NCBI GenBank assembly: GCA_016906335.1
Contig: JADEYG010000007.1
Span: 1,380,001-1,444,000 of the forward strand
Direction: 5' to 3'
DNA from: Novakomyces olei
Taxonomy: Eukaryota; Ascomycota; Novakomycetes; Novakomycetales; Novakomycetaceae
DNA length: 64,000 bases
A program made the position numbers and the translations under genes. Of the stretch, positions 10,434-21,923 are shown piece by piece. The notes below the pieces were generated by a model. It did not search any database and was not told the origin of the DNA. It worked only from the letters and a program-made list of their open reading frames with translations. The stretch's first letter is position 1; each line of letters opens with the position of its first letter.

Positions 10434-11967
10434 CTACGCGACAATACACTCCTTTTTCACCTTTTTAAAGCCACGTTTGGTTTGGGATTTTATACGCAAA
10501 GAATCTCGTTTGTGCTGGCGATCCTCCTGAATCTTGAGGCCCTCAACGTCCTCCCAGCTTGCCCCGGCACCGGCACTCCCAGCAGCAAACCAAGGATGGT
10601 GCAATAAGTAGGCTGACGATACACGTTGGTCAGGGTTTTTACAAAAGCAGGATTGTAGCAGGTTGGCAAGGTCAGCAGAGACGTGCAACGGGATTTCGGG
10701 GCCGTCATCTTCTACAATATGAAACATGACTGACACGGAATTGAGACCGTGCCACGGCGCTTTGCCCTGTACCATTTCGATGATTGTGCAGCCAAGTGAC
10801 CAAACGTCACTTGTCAACGATCCGCCACGGAGCGAAACTATTTCTGGTGCCACTATCCTGTGAGCAAATAAGGCACAAAAAGAAATATACATATGATAGA
10901 TAGATAAATAAATAAATAAATAAATAAATAAAGATTACTCCAGTTGGGTGACCCTCGTATCGTTTTGTTTTGTAATGTACCATCAGACAGACGAGTACAG
11001 GAGCCAAAGTCGGCCAGTTTCACTACTCCGCGATTATCGAGTAGGACGTTTGCGCATTTGACATCGCCGTGCATGATCTACCAGGTGGAAATAAGCAAAT
11101 GCATCTCTAAGACAACTTACGCCTTTCTCGCAAAGGTAGACAAGTGCGTACAGGACACCCTGTGTGTATAATCGTGCGGCATTTTCTGGAAGCGCACCGA
11201 ATGTGCGTATTGCAGAGGCAATACTACCGTTTGTTGCCAAACTGGAATTAGCATGGTTCATTTTTTTTGGTTATTATATTGTTTATTATAATTTTTATTT
11301 TATTTTTATTTTATTTTTTATTTTCTAATTCTTCTCCTTCTCACTTACGGAGTAACGATAAACCCGTGATGCGGGGTCCATGCGAAATCTGCCATTCGGA
11401 CTATATTCTCGTGCTGCAGAGATTTCATGACAGCGACTTCGTGCTGCAAGTAAATTAATAAACTGCCGTTCAGCGAAACCTTGCTACCTCTATATTGGAA
11501 GAGGCCCGTCCACGTTGCAACTGTTTGGCCGCCATAATTTGGCCATTGCCGACGTTGAGCGCACGGTACACTTTCCCAAACTGTCCACGGCCGAGACGGT
11601 CCCCCAGTACCTAATCTGTAAGGCTTTAGTCAAAAATTAGGCATACGTATTTGTCGCCCTTGTGGCTGACAAAGATATGCTCTGACGCGTCTGCAGCAGT
11701 GTTAAAGGCCTCTAAAGCACTCACCGGCCTTTGGCGGAGAGCGGGTTGACGGTGATCGCTGCGCAGTGCGACAGAGTAGAAAGGCTCTTCCTCACGTACG
11801 GGTGCAAGCTGAGCTGCCTGCAGTTGCAGCTGTGCAAACCCTTTTATATGGTCGAACCGGCTGCCTGTCGAAAGGCGCCGCACGGCACCTGAGACAGGTG
11901 GTACTGCACTCAGTCTAGCGGGGAGAATGTGCTTTTGCCAGCGCCCATGGATTTCACAGACGGCCAT
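10434..11967 (-). CDS. STE11/Cdc7-SepH-like protein kinase
   Basis: Serine/threonine kinase of the MAPKKK superfamily; the C-lobe reads closest to the fungal septation kinases Cdc7/SepH. Six exons: 11967-11647, 11610-11488, 11443-11349, 11241-11121, 11077-10939, 10852-10434, about 405 residues, all phases consistent. About 105 residues precede the kinase domain. Visible motifs are LGDRLGRGQFGKVY (glycine loop), MAAKQL (catalytic Lys), HEVAVMKSL (helix C Glu), IMHGDVKCANVLLD (catalytic loop, Gly replacing Arg of HRD), LADFGS (DFG), SPNWMAPEIV (restored by splicing) and SDVWSLGCTIIEMVQGKAPW. The tail after HHPWF is short and basic. It is divergent from NTA1 over a palindrome-rich spacer. The pathway role is inferred from similarity only. 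The start is the first ATG of the exon. Confidence 0.85.
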
Positions 11968-12384
11968 AGTAGAGTCTTGAAACAATGGGGCTCAGGGGCT
12001 TTTCGCCGCCTTTTATGTACCACATACTGTCAGACTGCTGCTCTGCCTCCTCGCACTTTGACGCGTTCTGGATTAGAAGTGGTTTGCGCACTAATAATAA
12101 TGTACAGTAGTATACTCACAGTAAACAGTGCGGTCCCTACACACGTAGTGGTGCATAGTACTAGTGGCGGGTACTCGATAAGTTACCCTACTTCTACTAA
12201 GCGAGACAAAGTTAGACTTTAAGGTTACTCGCTGTCTCGCGTTTTACACGTAAAACTTGGTTTTACTGTTTTACAAGTCGAACATTCTGTTCAACTTTAC
12301 ACGTATAACTTTACTACTAGTGTAACGTTAACGACAGCTCTCCAGCTGTCGTACATTACCAGTTTGACGATAATTGCCACATTG
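11968..12384. other. Divergent promoter, STE kinase / NTA1, rich in inverted repeats
   Basis: About 415 bp between two divergent start codons. The half near NTA1 (12201-12352) is a chain of perfect or near-perfect inverted repeats, described separately. The open frame that crosses it on the plus strand resembles no known protein. Confidence 0.6.
12201..12352. repeat. Cluster of consecutive inverted repeats
   Basis: Read directly: GCGAGACA (12201-12208) pairs with TGTCTCGC (12233-12240); AAAGT/ACTTT lies inside it; GTTTTAC-AC-GTAAAAC spans 12241-12256; AAGTCGAACA (12275-12284) pairs 9 of 10 with TGTTCAACTT (12288-12297); TTACAC (12297-12302) pairs with GTGTAA (12320-12325); TAACGTTA and CGTTAACG overlap at 12323-12333; ACGACAGCT (12331-12339) pairs with AGCTGTCGT (12344-12352). 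The last ends 32 bp before the NTA1 start codon. This may be an operator array, a structured leader or a small RNA gene; function is unknown. Confidence 0.8.
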
Positions 12385-13456
12385 ATGACGCGCCTGCGTA
12401 TAGCGTGTCTCCAGGTGAACAGCCAGCGGCGCGCGGTTCAGGCAAACATCAATACGGCAGACAGAATTCTCTCGTACTTGGCCCACAATGACCAGCTCGA
12501 CCTGCTGGTACTGCCAGAGATGGCGTTAACAGGGTACAATTACGAGTCTCGTCAAGATATCGAACCGTTCCTCGAGAACCAGAAACTGGGCGGCAGCTCG
12601 CTCGACTGGGCCGCACGTACCGCTCGCCGGCTGCGGTCTCACGTGCTCGTAGGCTATCCGGAAAAGGATTCTATTGGGAATGCGTACAATGCAGCTGCTC
12701 TGTTTGGGCGCGATGGTGGGTTACTGTACAACTACCGCAAACATTTTTTGTACGACCAGGATTACAAGTGGGCGGCTGAGGGCGATGATTTCGGGTACAT
12801 TACAGGTTCATTGCCAACGGTATGACAACTAGAAAATTAATTTAAAAGAATGGATAAAAGAAGAATTAAACGAATCAATTAAGCGAATCAATTAAACGAA
12901 TCAATTAAACGATCAATTAAATGAATGCATGATTTAATTAATTAATTAAATTAATAAATTAAAAAAGACTGAATTGAAAGAAGAATTTAATACAAATCAA
13001 ACCTAAAACTAGATTGAATCGATCATACTAACACTCAAGACTTGCATAGGCATTTGTATGGACTTGAACCCCTGCAAATTTGAGGCTCCGTTTGATGCAT
13101 TCGAATTTGCACGCCATTGCGTAGCCAAAAAAGCTCGATTGGTGTTGGCGCCTATGGCCTGGCTCTCTGCAGACCAGCAGAAGCCAGTACAGTGCACGGA
13201 TACAGCCCCAGAGGAGTCGACGGTAAGCTATTGGGCTCTTCGTATGTCGCCAATTTTAGAAATGGATACCAATACTATTTTTGTGGCCTGCAATCGATGT
13301 GGCGTGGAGGACAGTACGATATTTGCCGGGTCAACTGCAATTCTAGAGCTTACAGGGCGGTGCAGTGCTCAACGGCCTCGTATTACTCTGCATGGAGCAC
13401 TCGGTCGTAATGAAGAAGCGCTGCTGGTTCGAGACGTTGAGATTTCGGAAGACTGA
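12385..13456 (+). CDS. NTA1: Protein N-terminal amidase
   Basis: Nitrilase-superfamily enzyme that deamidates N-terminal Asn and Gln, feeding proteins into the Arg/N-degron pathway. Exons 12385-12819 and 13040-13456, about 283 residues. The catalytic triad is visible: Glu in LVLPEMALTGYNY, Lys in NYRKHFLYDQD, Cys in IGICMDLNPCKFEAPF, the last being a strong NTA1 signature. Later conserved pieces are LVLAPMAWL and FVACNRCGVE. The first ATG fits the beta strand MTRLRIACLQVN directly, so no upstream start is needed. S. cerevisiae Nta1 is longer (about 457 residues), mostly from C-terminal sequence absent here. The 220-nt intron interrupts just before the catalytic Cys and contains a short tandem repeat. 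Confidence 0.93.
12863..12922. repeat. Intronic tandem repeat of AATTAAACGAATC type
   Basis: Four to five copies of a 13-bp unit (AATTAAACGAATC with small changes) lie inside the NTA1 intron. Confidence 0.75.
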
Positions 13457-14083
13457 TGAGATATATATGATTTGCTCACTGATGAATAGCGTCATTGAAA
13501 AGCTGATGAGATGAGGATAGAGCATAGTTATGATATAAAGGTAAACTTATAGAGGCGCAATAGATTGTAAAAGTCTATATTATGCGACACTAAAGCAAAA
13601 GACCGCTAGTACAGTGTGGGAATGTTACTATCAAACCATGTCCACGGGTTTATAAAAGAACAGTGTTAGCGAATCATTCCCTTCAGTTTATCTGGCTCCA
13701 ACTTTATATCTACCGCCCGTAGAGCAACGCGAACGGCAAATGATAGATTGAAGCAAATCTTTGCACTTGATTTTTAGTGGCCGAGACGGTACAGTCGCCT
13801 TGCTGGCATAAGACTTAATCGTCTCGTCCATTAAAGAGTGGCAAAGTGTGTTTATGTTCGTGTTTGTGTTCATTTAATTTTTTTTTATAATATTTTTTTC
13901 TTAATATTTTCTAAACAGTTATTAAAATGTTGTAATATTTTATTTTTGTATTTTATTAACAGTTTTTAAAATGCTTAATATTTTCTTCGTTTACTCTCGA
14001 GCGTTTAACCATGTCCAGGGTTAGGGTTAGTTTAAAATAGAGGTAAATCTTTAGATTGACGCAAAGTCAAGTGTCTTTGTGCA
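13457..14083. other. Intergenic region NTA1 / TRM8
   Basis: About 625 bp of AT-rich DNA with poly-T and ATTTT runs (13875-13985), which fit an NTA1 3' region and TRM8 promoter. A telomere-like motif at 14017-14030 is listed separately. No gene is seen. Confidence 0.6.
14017..14030 (+). promoter_or_regulatory. Telobox-like AGGGTTAGGGTTAG
   Basis: Two and a third telomere-type repeats, 53 bp before the TRM8 start codon. In several fungi TTAGGG-type sites in promoters are bound by Tbf1/Teb1-like Myb proteins. The same motif lies at a similar distance from two other genes in this window. Confidence 0.45.
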
Positions 14084-15118
<1,035 letters not shown>

Positions 15119-15300
15119 TTCATCAGTCCTTGATATTTTAAAAAATTGGCAAAAAGATTGGCCAAAATAAACAGACAAACATGGAAAAAAAATTTAGAAA
15201 ATAAAACTTTATGGCGGCAATAATTAACCCTAATATCGAGACAAACATTTAATCAACAATTTTGCATATTACAAGTCTATTTGTCTGTATAACATTCCCA

Positions 15301-18300
15301 TTATTCCACCTTGTGCAGCAACGAAATTTCCGCTTTCCGTCGGCTCGAGGACTCGTCCAGCACATCCCGCACTTGCACGATGCACTTGTCAAACACAGAA
15401 ATCTGGATGCCACCGTACTTTAGGGTATAACTCTCCTCATCAAACTCGTCGGCATTGTCCACACGCACGAGTCCCTCGATACCAAACTTTTGGATAAAAA
15501 CGACAAACCCGTTACGAAACACTTTGATGACAAAGGCGACTTCATTCGCGATTCTGTCCTTCATCGCTTGGCCGACGTACCATTCGACAGAGGCGCGGCC
15601 GGCCAGTTGGGCCATTCTGTGCCGGTAATTAATATTCCCGGCAATATCGTCTAGTCTTTCTTTACTCTGCAACAAAGGCGAAAGTGTGCTTGCTCCAATA
15701 GCGGCAGACAGCTGCCGGTGCACTACTACGTCGGCATACCTTCTAATTGGGCTCGTGAAATGCGTGTAAATGGGAGCAGCCAGTCCGTAGTGTCTAAAGT
15801 CCGAGTATGTAAAATTGCCAGAGCAGAAATACTCGGCCGATGTCATACAGCGGGTAACCAGGATCCGCAGTAGAGTATTGAAAAACGGCTCTTGAGCATC
15901 AATGCACCCGTCCAGGCTGCGAGCGAGAGCGAGAGAGGATTCAGTGTGCAGCTGCATTCCCTTGCGTACCCTCAACATCTTTTGCAGAGCGTCAAAGTTA
16001 GTCAAAGGTGGGGACTCGTGCCTTCGCAGCATGGCAGCGTGAGGGAAAGCGGAGTAGATACGCTGGGCGACTGATATATTTGCGAGCAGCATGAACTCTT
16101 CCACCAGAGAATTAGTGGCAAAAAGTGCCTTTTGCTCAACATCGATAGGGTCAGAGGATTCAGAGTCAAACTGGATTCTGACTTCAGGACTTGCCAGGTT
16201 GAGTGCGCCTGCGTCCACACGTTTCTGCCTCAGTTTCTGTGAAAGGGACAACAAAATCCTCATTCCACGAGTCAGCTCGTCCTGCTGACGGCTATCGTCG
16301 ATACGCCGCTGAGCTGCTTCATAGGTAAAAGCCTCTCGGCTGCAGATAACTGACTTTTGAAAGCTGACACTGCACACATTTGCCTCTGCATCCAGCTCCC
16401 AAACAACGGAAAAGGCTCCGCGATCAATTTGGGGTCTCAGAGAGCAAAGGTCGGTGCCCAAAAGCATCGGCAGCATATCTATACGCTTGTCTACCATGTA
16501 CACTGTACACCCCCGGGCAGCAGCCTCCAAGTCCATTGCTGTGCCAATCCCTACAAAGTGGGAAACATCGGCAATATGGACTCCCACTTGGAAATTGCCA
16601 TTGCTCAGACGTTTAGCGTGCAGAGCATCGTCGATATCCTGACACCCGGGCGGATCGATACTGCACACGACAGCCTCCTGCCTCAGATCGACCCTGTTTT
16701 TCCAGAAACTTGTGGATACTTGCGCCTGCGTCCCGTCTACAGCTGATCCAGCTCCAGGCTTGGGCGGCACTCGCCAGCCATGGCCCTCTGTCGGCAGACA
16801 GTCGAGCACTGACTTTGCAAAGGGACGGTACTGCACATCGTACTCCAGCAAAAGTGCCTCCAACTCGGCCTCCTTGGACTCTAGTTCACCGAGAGAACGT
16901 GAAAAGTGGCCCTCCGGCGAGCGCAGGTTCACTGGCCAGGCGTCTATTGCCACTACTATACGCTTGCCCAGTAACTCTTGCGTCTGCCGGGTCCTGATTC
17001 TAATACGAGGGATCCGCTTGTCCATGGGCCGGACGTAGACATACGCAGGCGAACGGCCTCTCAATAACTGCACGGGGGCCGTTGTGGCATCTATGTGGCC
17101 CACGACTGGCCGCCAGTTTCGAGCAGCTATTCCCACTACTCGCGCTGCCGGCTGGAGGGCAGAGCTGGGTGGCTCGTGGTCGGCACTGACGATTTTTTCT
17201 TTTTTATTTGCGTCTTTACTTGCATCATCATCATCGTCCTCTAGAACAACTTGCTCAGTGGCTCCATGCCACTCGTCACGGGGTAAAAGCTCAAGGTAGA
17301 CGGAGTCTCCATGGATAGATCTGTTTAGGCTTTCCCTGCCAGAGACCAGGATCGGCCTGTCAAAGGCAGAATGCCGCATGGAACCTTGCAGTATATTGTA
17401 AGGCGACACGTCTATAATACCTCTGTATATCTGGCCCAAGCGTACACCCTCCTCCAGCCTAGAAGTCGTATAGTAGTCAGGGTAAAGTGCTGTTGCTTTT
17501 CGCTGTAATTGAAGTTGGTCTTTTGCACTTGCATCATCGTCCAGTGCGGATGAAACCATATCAAATAACTGTTCAGCTCCGGGTAACTTTGCAATATACT
17601 CTTTAAGCGAAGCCGTTGCAACTCCGCCTTGCTCCCGAGCTAAACGTCGATTCTCGGCATCGTTGGTCAATAAGAGGATTGAGGGTGCTTCATCTCCTCG
17701 TTCTTTGCCGCTAGCTAGATGGGCAGTGTACCATTTACAGGCCGCTCGAATAGCACGATCGTTGCGGTCATTTATGGTCTCTCCTTCTCGTCTGTCGATA
17801 AACGTCTCTGCATTGAAATCGTTATGGAAAACATAGAATCTTTTGGCGCCGTCTGCGACCAGGCGCCGTAACCTGTTGTACAGGTACAATGAGCGGTTGC
17901 GTAATTCATCGAGCGCAGTTTGCAGTATAATTACATCGAAAAACATGTCTGGCTTTTCTAATAAATCCATCTGCAGTATTAGAATAACAAGCAACAAGAC
18001 GAGTCAAGGTGGTATTATAGTGAAGGATTGTAGGGATGGATATGGCAATACTATACGCTGCTCACAAGCATGCCACCAAGCATGTCTACAGGCATACTCA
18101 ATACCCTAATTTTGTACAAAAAGCCACGAATCTCGAGGAAAAATAGAGAGACTTTTCAAAGTACATTAAAAATAATTCAAAACATGTAGAGAACGCAGCA
18201 AAAGAGGGACACAATGCAATTGAAGCTGATCTCGAATTCAAATATATGTTCAGGGAGGGTCTTACAGCAAGTAATAGAATGTTTGTGTCTGGTACAATAT

Positions 18301-18696
18301 AATGTGGCCGGCCGAGTCCAACGGAAGAGGGGTCCCTTGATAGTGTCTTTGCCAGACCTAGCGTAGCGAGTTAGCAATTAATTCTATATGATCATAATAA
18401 GAAAGGCAAAAGCCTGGCCACAAGCATAAATGCGGTCTAGCGACAGCATTGATGGAAAGCCAACGTCCTACCTTTCAAGCTGCTGTTGGGCATTGCTGTT
18501 GCACATTTATTGCAGTACGAAGAGCCGCAGGGAATATCATTGCGAAGATACTGTTCCCTTACAACCTGGAAGCATTAAACCTGTTCAAACTTGAAACGCA
18601 ATAGTTTACCTTTGTTACGCGGCCTCTGACATTGCGAACAAATATTTTTTGCCTCAAGTTTGAAGGCAAAAGCCGCTTTCTCTCTGTCGCCTCCAT
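15301..18696 (-). CDS. DIS3: Exosome exoribonuclease DIS3 (Rrp44)
   Basis: Catalytic subunit of the RNA exosome, with 3'-5' exonuclease and endonuclease activity. Exons: 18696-18610, 18565-18472, 18357-18266, 17970-15301, giving about 980 residues. The first exon begins MEATERKRLLPSNL; exon 2 carries VVREQYLRNDIPCG and a Cys-rich CR3 motif (CGSSYCNKC). The exon 3/4 join restores the PIN active site VPDTNILLLA-MDLLEKPDMF. Further acidic PIN residues lie in LQTALDELRNR and NDRNDRAIR. Two cold-shock domains follow, then the RNB domain with SIDPPGCQDIDDALHAK (metal-binding aspartates) and HIADVSHFV, HFTSPIRRYADVVVHRQL and a C-terminal S1 domain ending LLHKVE. Both nuclease sites look intact. A 333-bp AAT repeat begins 54 bp upstream of the start codon and separates it from RSC7. 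Confidence 0.95.
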
Positions 18697-18750
18697 GCCA
18701 GGCAGGAGGATTATATTTGTTTAAAAGCTTTAAAACTTGACCACTACTAA

Positions 18751-19083
<333 letters not shown>

Positions 19084-19330
19084 TCATCGCGATATATTGT
19101 AACAAATAAATAAATATTCGATAATTGCCTTTGATCCACGTCTAGTCTTTTGCTTGTTCAACATCGCAATCGCGCAATCGGCCATTAGACTGCAGTGTCT
19201 TTGTTTTGTTTTGCTGCGATTATTTTGGAGAAAGTTTTGTTTTAAAATTCTACGGCTTAATACGTGATTTACGCGCTTGCGCCGCCAAGTGCGACGGAGA
19301 GCAAATCGATTGTACGCAAAAAGACTTGCA

Positions 19331-20878
19331 ATGTTTGGTGGAGCGCAAAATACGTACGTGGACGATTCTTCGTGGGCAGATTTGGAGCTTTCTGCACTTG
19401 GCAACGATATTTATAACTCGTCACCACCTGCACAGCAGACCGAACGGGATACCAAACATGCAGGAGATAGTATTGAGACTGGAGACGCGTCTGTAACGAA
19501 TGAAGAAGAAGAAGACGGAGGCAATCGAAATGAAGATGGTCTGGCGGATTTTGGAGACGGAAGCGATTTGGAGAGTGGGCAAATTGAACCAGACGATGAA
19601 GCTGCGATTAAAGATGAAAGCGGGAAAGATGAGAGTGCTACACAAGACGGCAATAAACAATCCGTAAATAAAGCGAACGAGACTAGGAACGAGAAAGATA
19701 GAGACGAAAACAGTGAAAACGATAGTAAAGACAAAAGAGAAGCCTGTCAGGAGACCTGTCAGGTGACGGAATTGGAGAATGAACTGGAAAATGGAAACGA
19801 TGAGGACGAAGACGAAGACGAGTCAAGACGAAGGCACGCGAGTTCTCTTGCTGAAGACGAAGAGGATGACGAAACAAAGGGCTCATATATTCCTCCCAAA
19901 GCAGAGTCAAAGTACGAATCGCTAACGGGAATGGAGCCTACGGGTCAGCTAACACCCGACGGCAGTGAGTATGTCGATACAGTAAAAGACGATCAAGGCG
20001 AACAAAAAGTAGACGCACTCGGCCACCTTTCTGGAGGTCGGCAGTACCGCTGTCGGGCTTTTCGGCTAAAATGTCACGGGGACCGTCTGTTTCATTTGGG
20101 GACGGAGGCCTCTAAAGTACTGGGCTACCGCGATTCTTACCTGTTCTTCCACAAGAATCCAATGTTGCATAAAATGATTGTAAACGAGGTCGATAAGCAC
20201 GATATGATCAACCAAAAAATTATTCCTTACTCTTTTCGCTCACGTCAAATTGGGGTAGTAACCGCTCGCAGTGTTTACCGCGTCTTTGGAGCACGTGCAA
20301 TCTTAAATGGGAGGCGCGTCGTCGATGACTATTTCGAAGCAGAGGCTCGGGCTCATGGGTTTAAGGAGAATGAGCCAGCTTACCATCGAGCACGAAGTAT
20401 CCCGGGTTCCAGAGCATGGGACAGCACAGATTCAGGATTTATTAAAAGCTCGTCCGCGTCAAGTACGCCTCTGGCCCTTGAAGATGGAGGAAGTGGAGGA
20501 GGCGATGGTGACAGGGGAAAAAGTGGGGATGGCGGGCAAAGCTCTGATGGGAAACTCTACAAGTCTGTCACGTCTAATGCTCTATCCGAGGAGCCACTAC
20601 AAGAGTTAAACCAGGGATTGAAACGACCTCGATCTTCAGCTGCTTTTGTGAGGCAAAACAAAATTGCTGGAGAATTTGGGCCAAAGTCAGAGTCCTCGTT
20701 GCTTGATGGGGCGACCCGTGACGCTATAAATTTTAATAGAGGATTGAGCAATGATCGACAGCAGAGAAGGCGGGTTTGGGAGCAGCATCTACAGAACCCA
20801 AAGAATCCGTTACAGCAAGATTTGCAAGCGGCTTATGTAACTACTGCGATTTCTTCGCCAATGGTGTATAATGGGTAG
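19331..20878 (+). CDS. RSC7: Chromatin-remodelling subunit Rsc7/Swp82 family
   Basis: Member of the CRC_subunit family: Rsc7/Npl6 of the RSC complex and Swp82 of SWI/SNF. It has 515 residues in a single exon; the first ATG of the frame (MFGGAQNTYVDD) is used, as the frame before it has no ATG. The N-terminal half is acidic and low in complexity (DEDEDESRRR, EDEEDDETKG). The family domain lies at about residues 235-340: GRQYRCRAFRLKCHGDRLFH, YRDSYLFFHKNPMLHKMIV, IIPYSFRSRQIGVVTARSVY, RVFGARAILNGRRVVDDYFE. The tail is rich in Gly, Ser and Gln. Rsc7 and Swp82 cannot be told apart by eye. A 58-nt T run follows 40 bp after the stop. Confidence 0.9.
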   Translation: MFGGAQNTYVDDSSWADLELSALGNDIYNSSPPAQQTERDTKHAGDSIETGDASVTNEEEEDGGNRNEDGLADFGDGSDLESGQIEPDDEAAIKDESGKDESATQDGNKQSVNKANETRNEKDRDENSENDSKDKREACQETCQVTELENELENGNDEDEDEDESRRRHASSLAEDEEDDETKGSYIPPKAESKYESLTGMEPTGQLTPDGSEYVDTVKDDQGEQKVDALGHLSGGRQYRCRAFRLKCHGDRLFHLGTEASKVLGYRDSYLFFHKNPMLHKMIVNEVDKHDMINQKIIPYSFRSRQIGVVTARSVYRVFGARAILNGRRVVDDYFEAEARAHGFKENEPAYHRARSIPGSRAWDSTDSGFIKSSSASSTPLALEDGGSGGGDGDRGKSGDGGQSSDGKLYKSVTSNALSEEPLQELNQGLKRPRSSAAFVRQNKIAGEFGPKSESSLLDGATRDAINFNRGLSNDRQQRRRVWEQHLQNPKNPLQQDLQAAYVTTAISSPMVYNG

Positions 20879-20916
20879 GTTGAACAAGGCAGATACAATG
20901 TACATACAGAATTGTC

Positions 20917-20977
<61 letters not shown>

Positions 20978-21923
20978 TCTTTTTCTTTATATATTTGCTC
21001 TTTCTGATACCAGTCTATTTTTAATTCTAGTAATGAATGATGTGTATAAATCTCATGTTAAATACCCACAAACCCTAGTTTGTACAAATAGCCCAATATG
21101 AGGAGCACAAACAATAAAGCATAAAACCAAAATAAACGAATCCCGGACCACGACATCTTTGAAAAAGAATCTGTAGCAAGCCTCTTGATATTGCTTCTAT
21201 GAAACGGCCTTTTCTTGGCCTTTTGTTATATATACCACTAAACTCTAGACGCTTCCTCCTCTTTAAATCTCATCCTTTTGAACTCAACTCTCTAGTTGTT
21301 TCTAGGTTATAGACAAGCTCTAGATGCATGTATTTCATAGCACACGGTGTGTGCGTATGCAATATGAATAAAAAAATCAACAGCAGAAAAAGGAAGACAA
21401 AGAAAACTTTATGAGACTTCATTGGTCTCTTTGCAAAACTGTGCATATATGTGAGACCAAGAATATGTGACGTAAAAGATTAAGTACCAAAGCAATTCAT
21501 AATCATAGACCAACCATTAATAAATCCACATTCATCTATTATTTCAACATGCTTTCCACGTAAATTGCGGATTCAAAGAGAGACAAAATTAATCTGTAGA
21601 GTATAAAGACAGAAACTCCCAACCACGAATGCTCCGTTGTTAAAAGAAACAGAATGTAAGAAAAATTAAATAGAATATTAGTGGCAAAATAATAATTTTG
21701 TAGATTGTATGCGAAATGCTCGAATACTCGTTCTCTTTTACGGACCATTAATAATAAAAAGTAAAAACAAAATGAGTAAATATGAAATGAGAAAGAACAG
21801 CAATGCGCTTAATATAGCAAAAAGCCAAACAAAAAGAAGCCAATCCTCCTTGTGATGCAATTTTATTGACAATCAAAAGCAATATAGTAACAATTTTCTC
21901 CACATTCCAAAACAATCCTGCCC
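20879..21923. other. Convergent intergenic region RSC7 / homeobox gene
   Basis: About 1 kb between two 3' ends. It begins with a poly-T tract and is AT-rich throughout. Short frames have no recognisable similarity. It probably holds both 3' untranslated regions; nothing else is seen. Confidence 0.6.
20919..20976. repeat. 58-nt T homopolymer
   Basis: An uninterrupted run of 58 T lies 40 bp after the RSC7 stop codon. No target-site duplication or element is seen next to it, so it is treated as a mononucleotide repeat. Confidence 0.95.

Noticed and set aside
11929-12222. 97-codon plus-strand frame in the kinase/NTA1 spacer
   Set aside because: It overlaps kinase exon 1 in antisense and runs into the inverted-repeat cluster; no recognisable protein.
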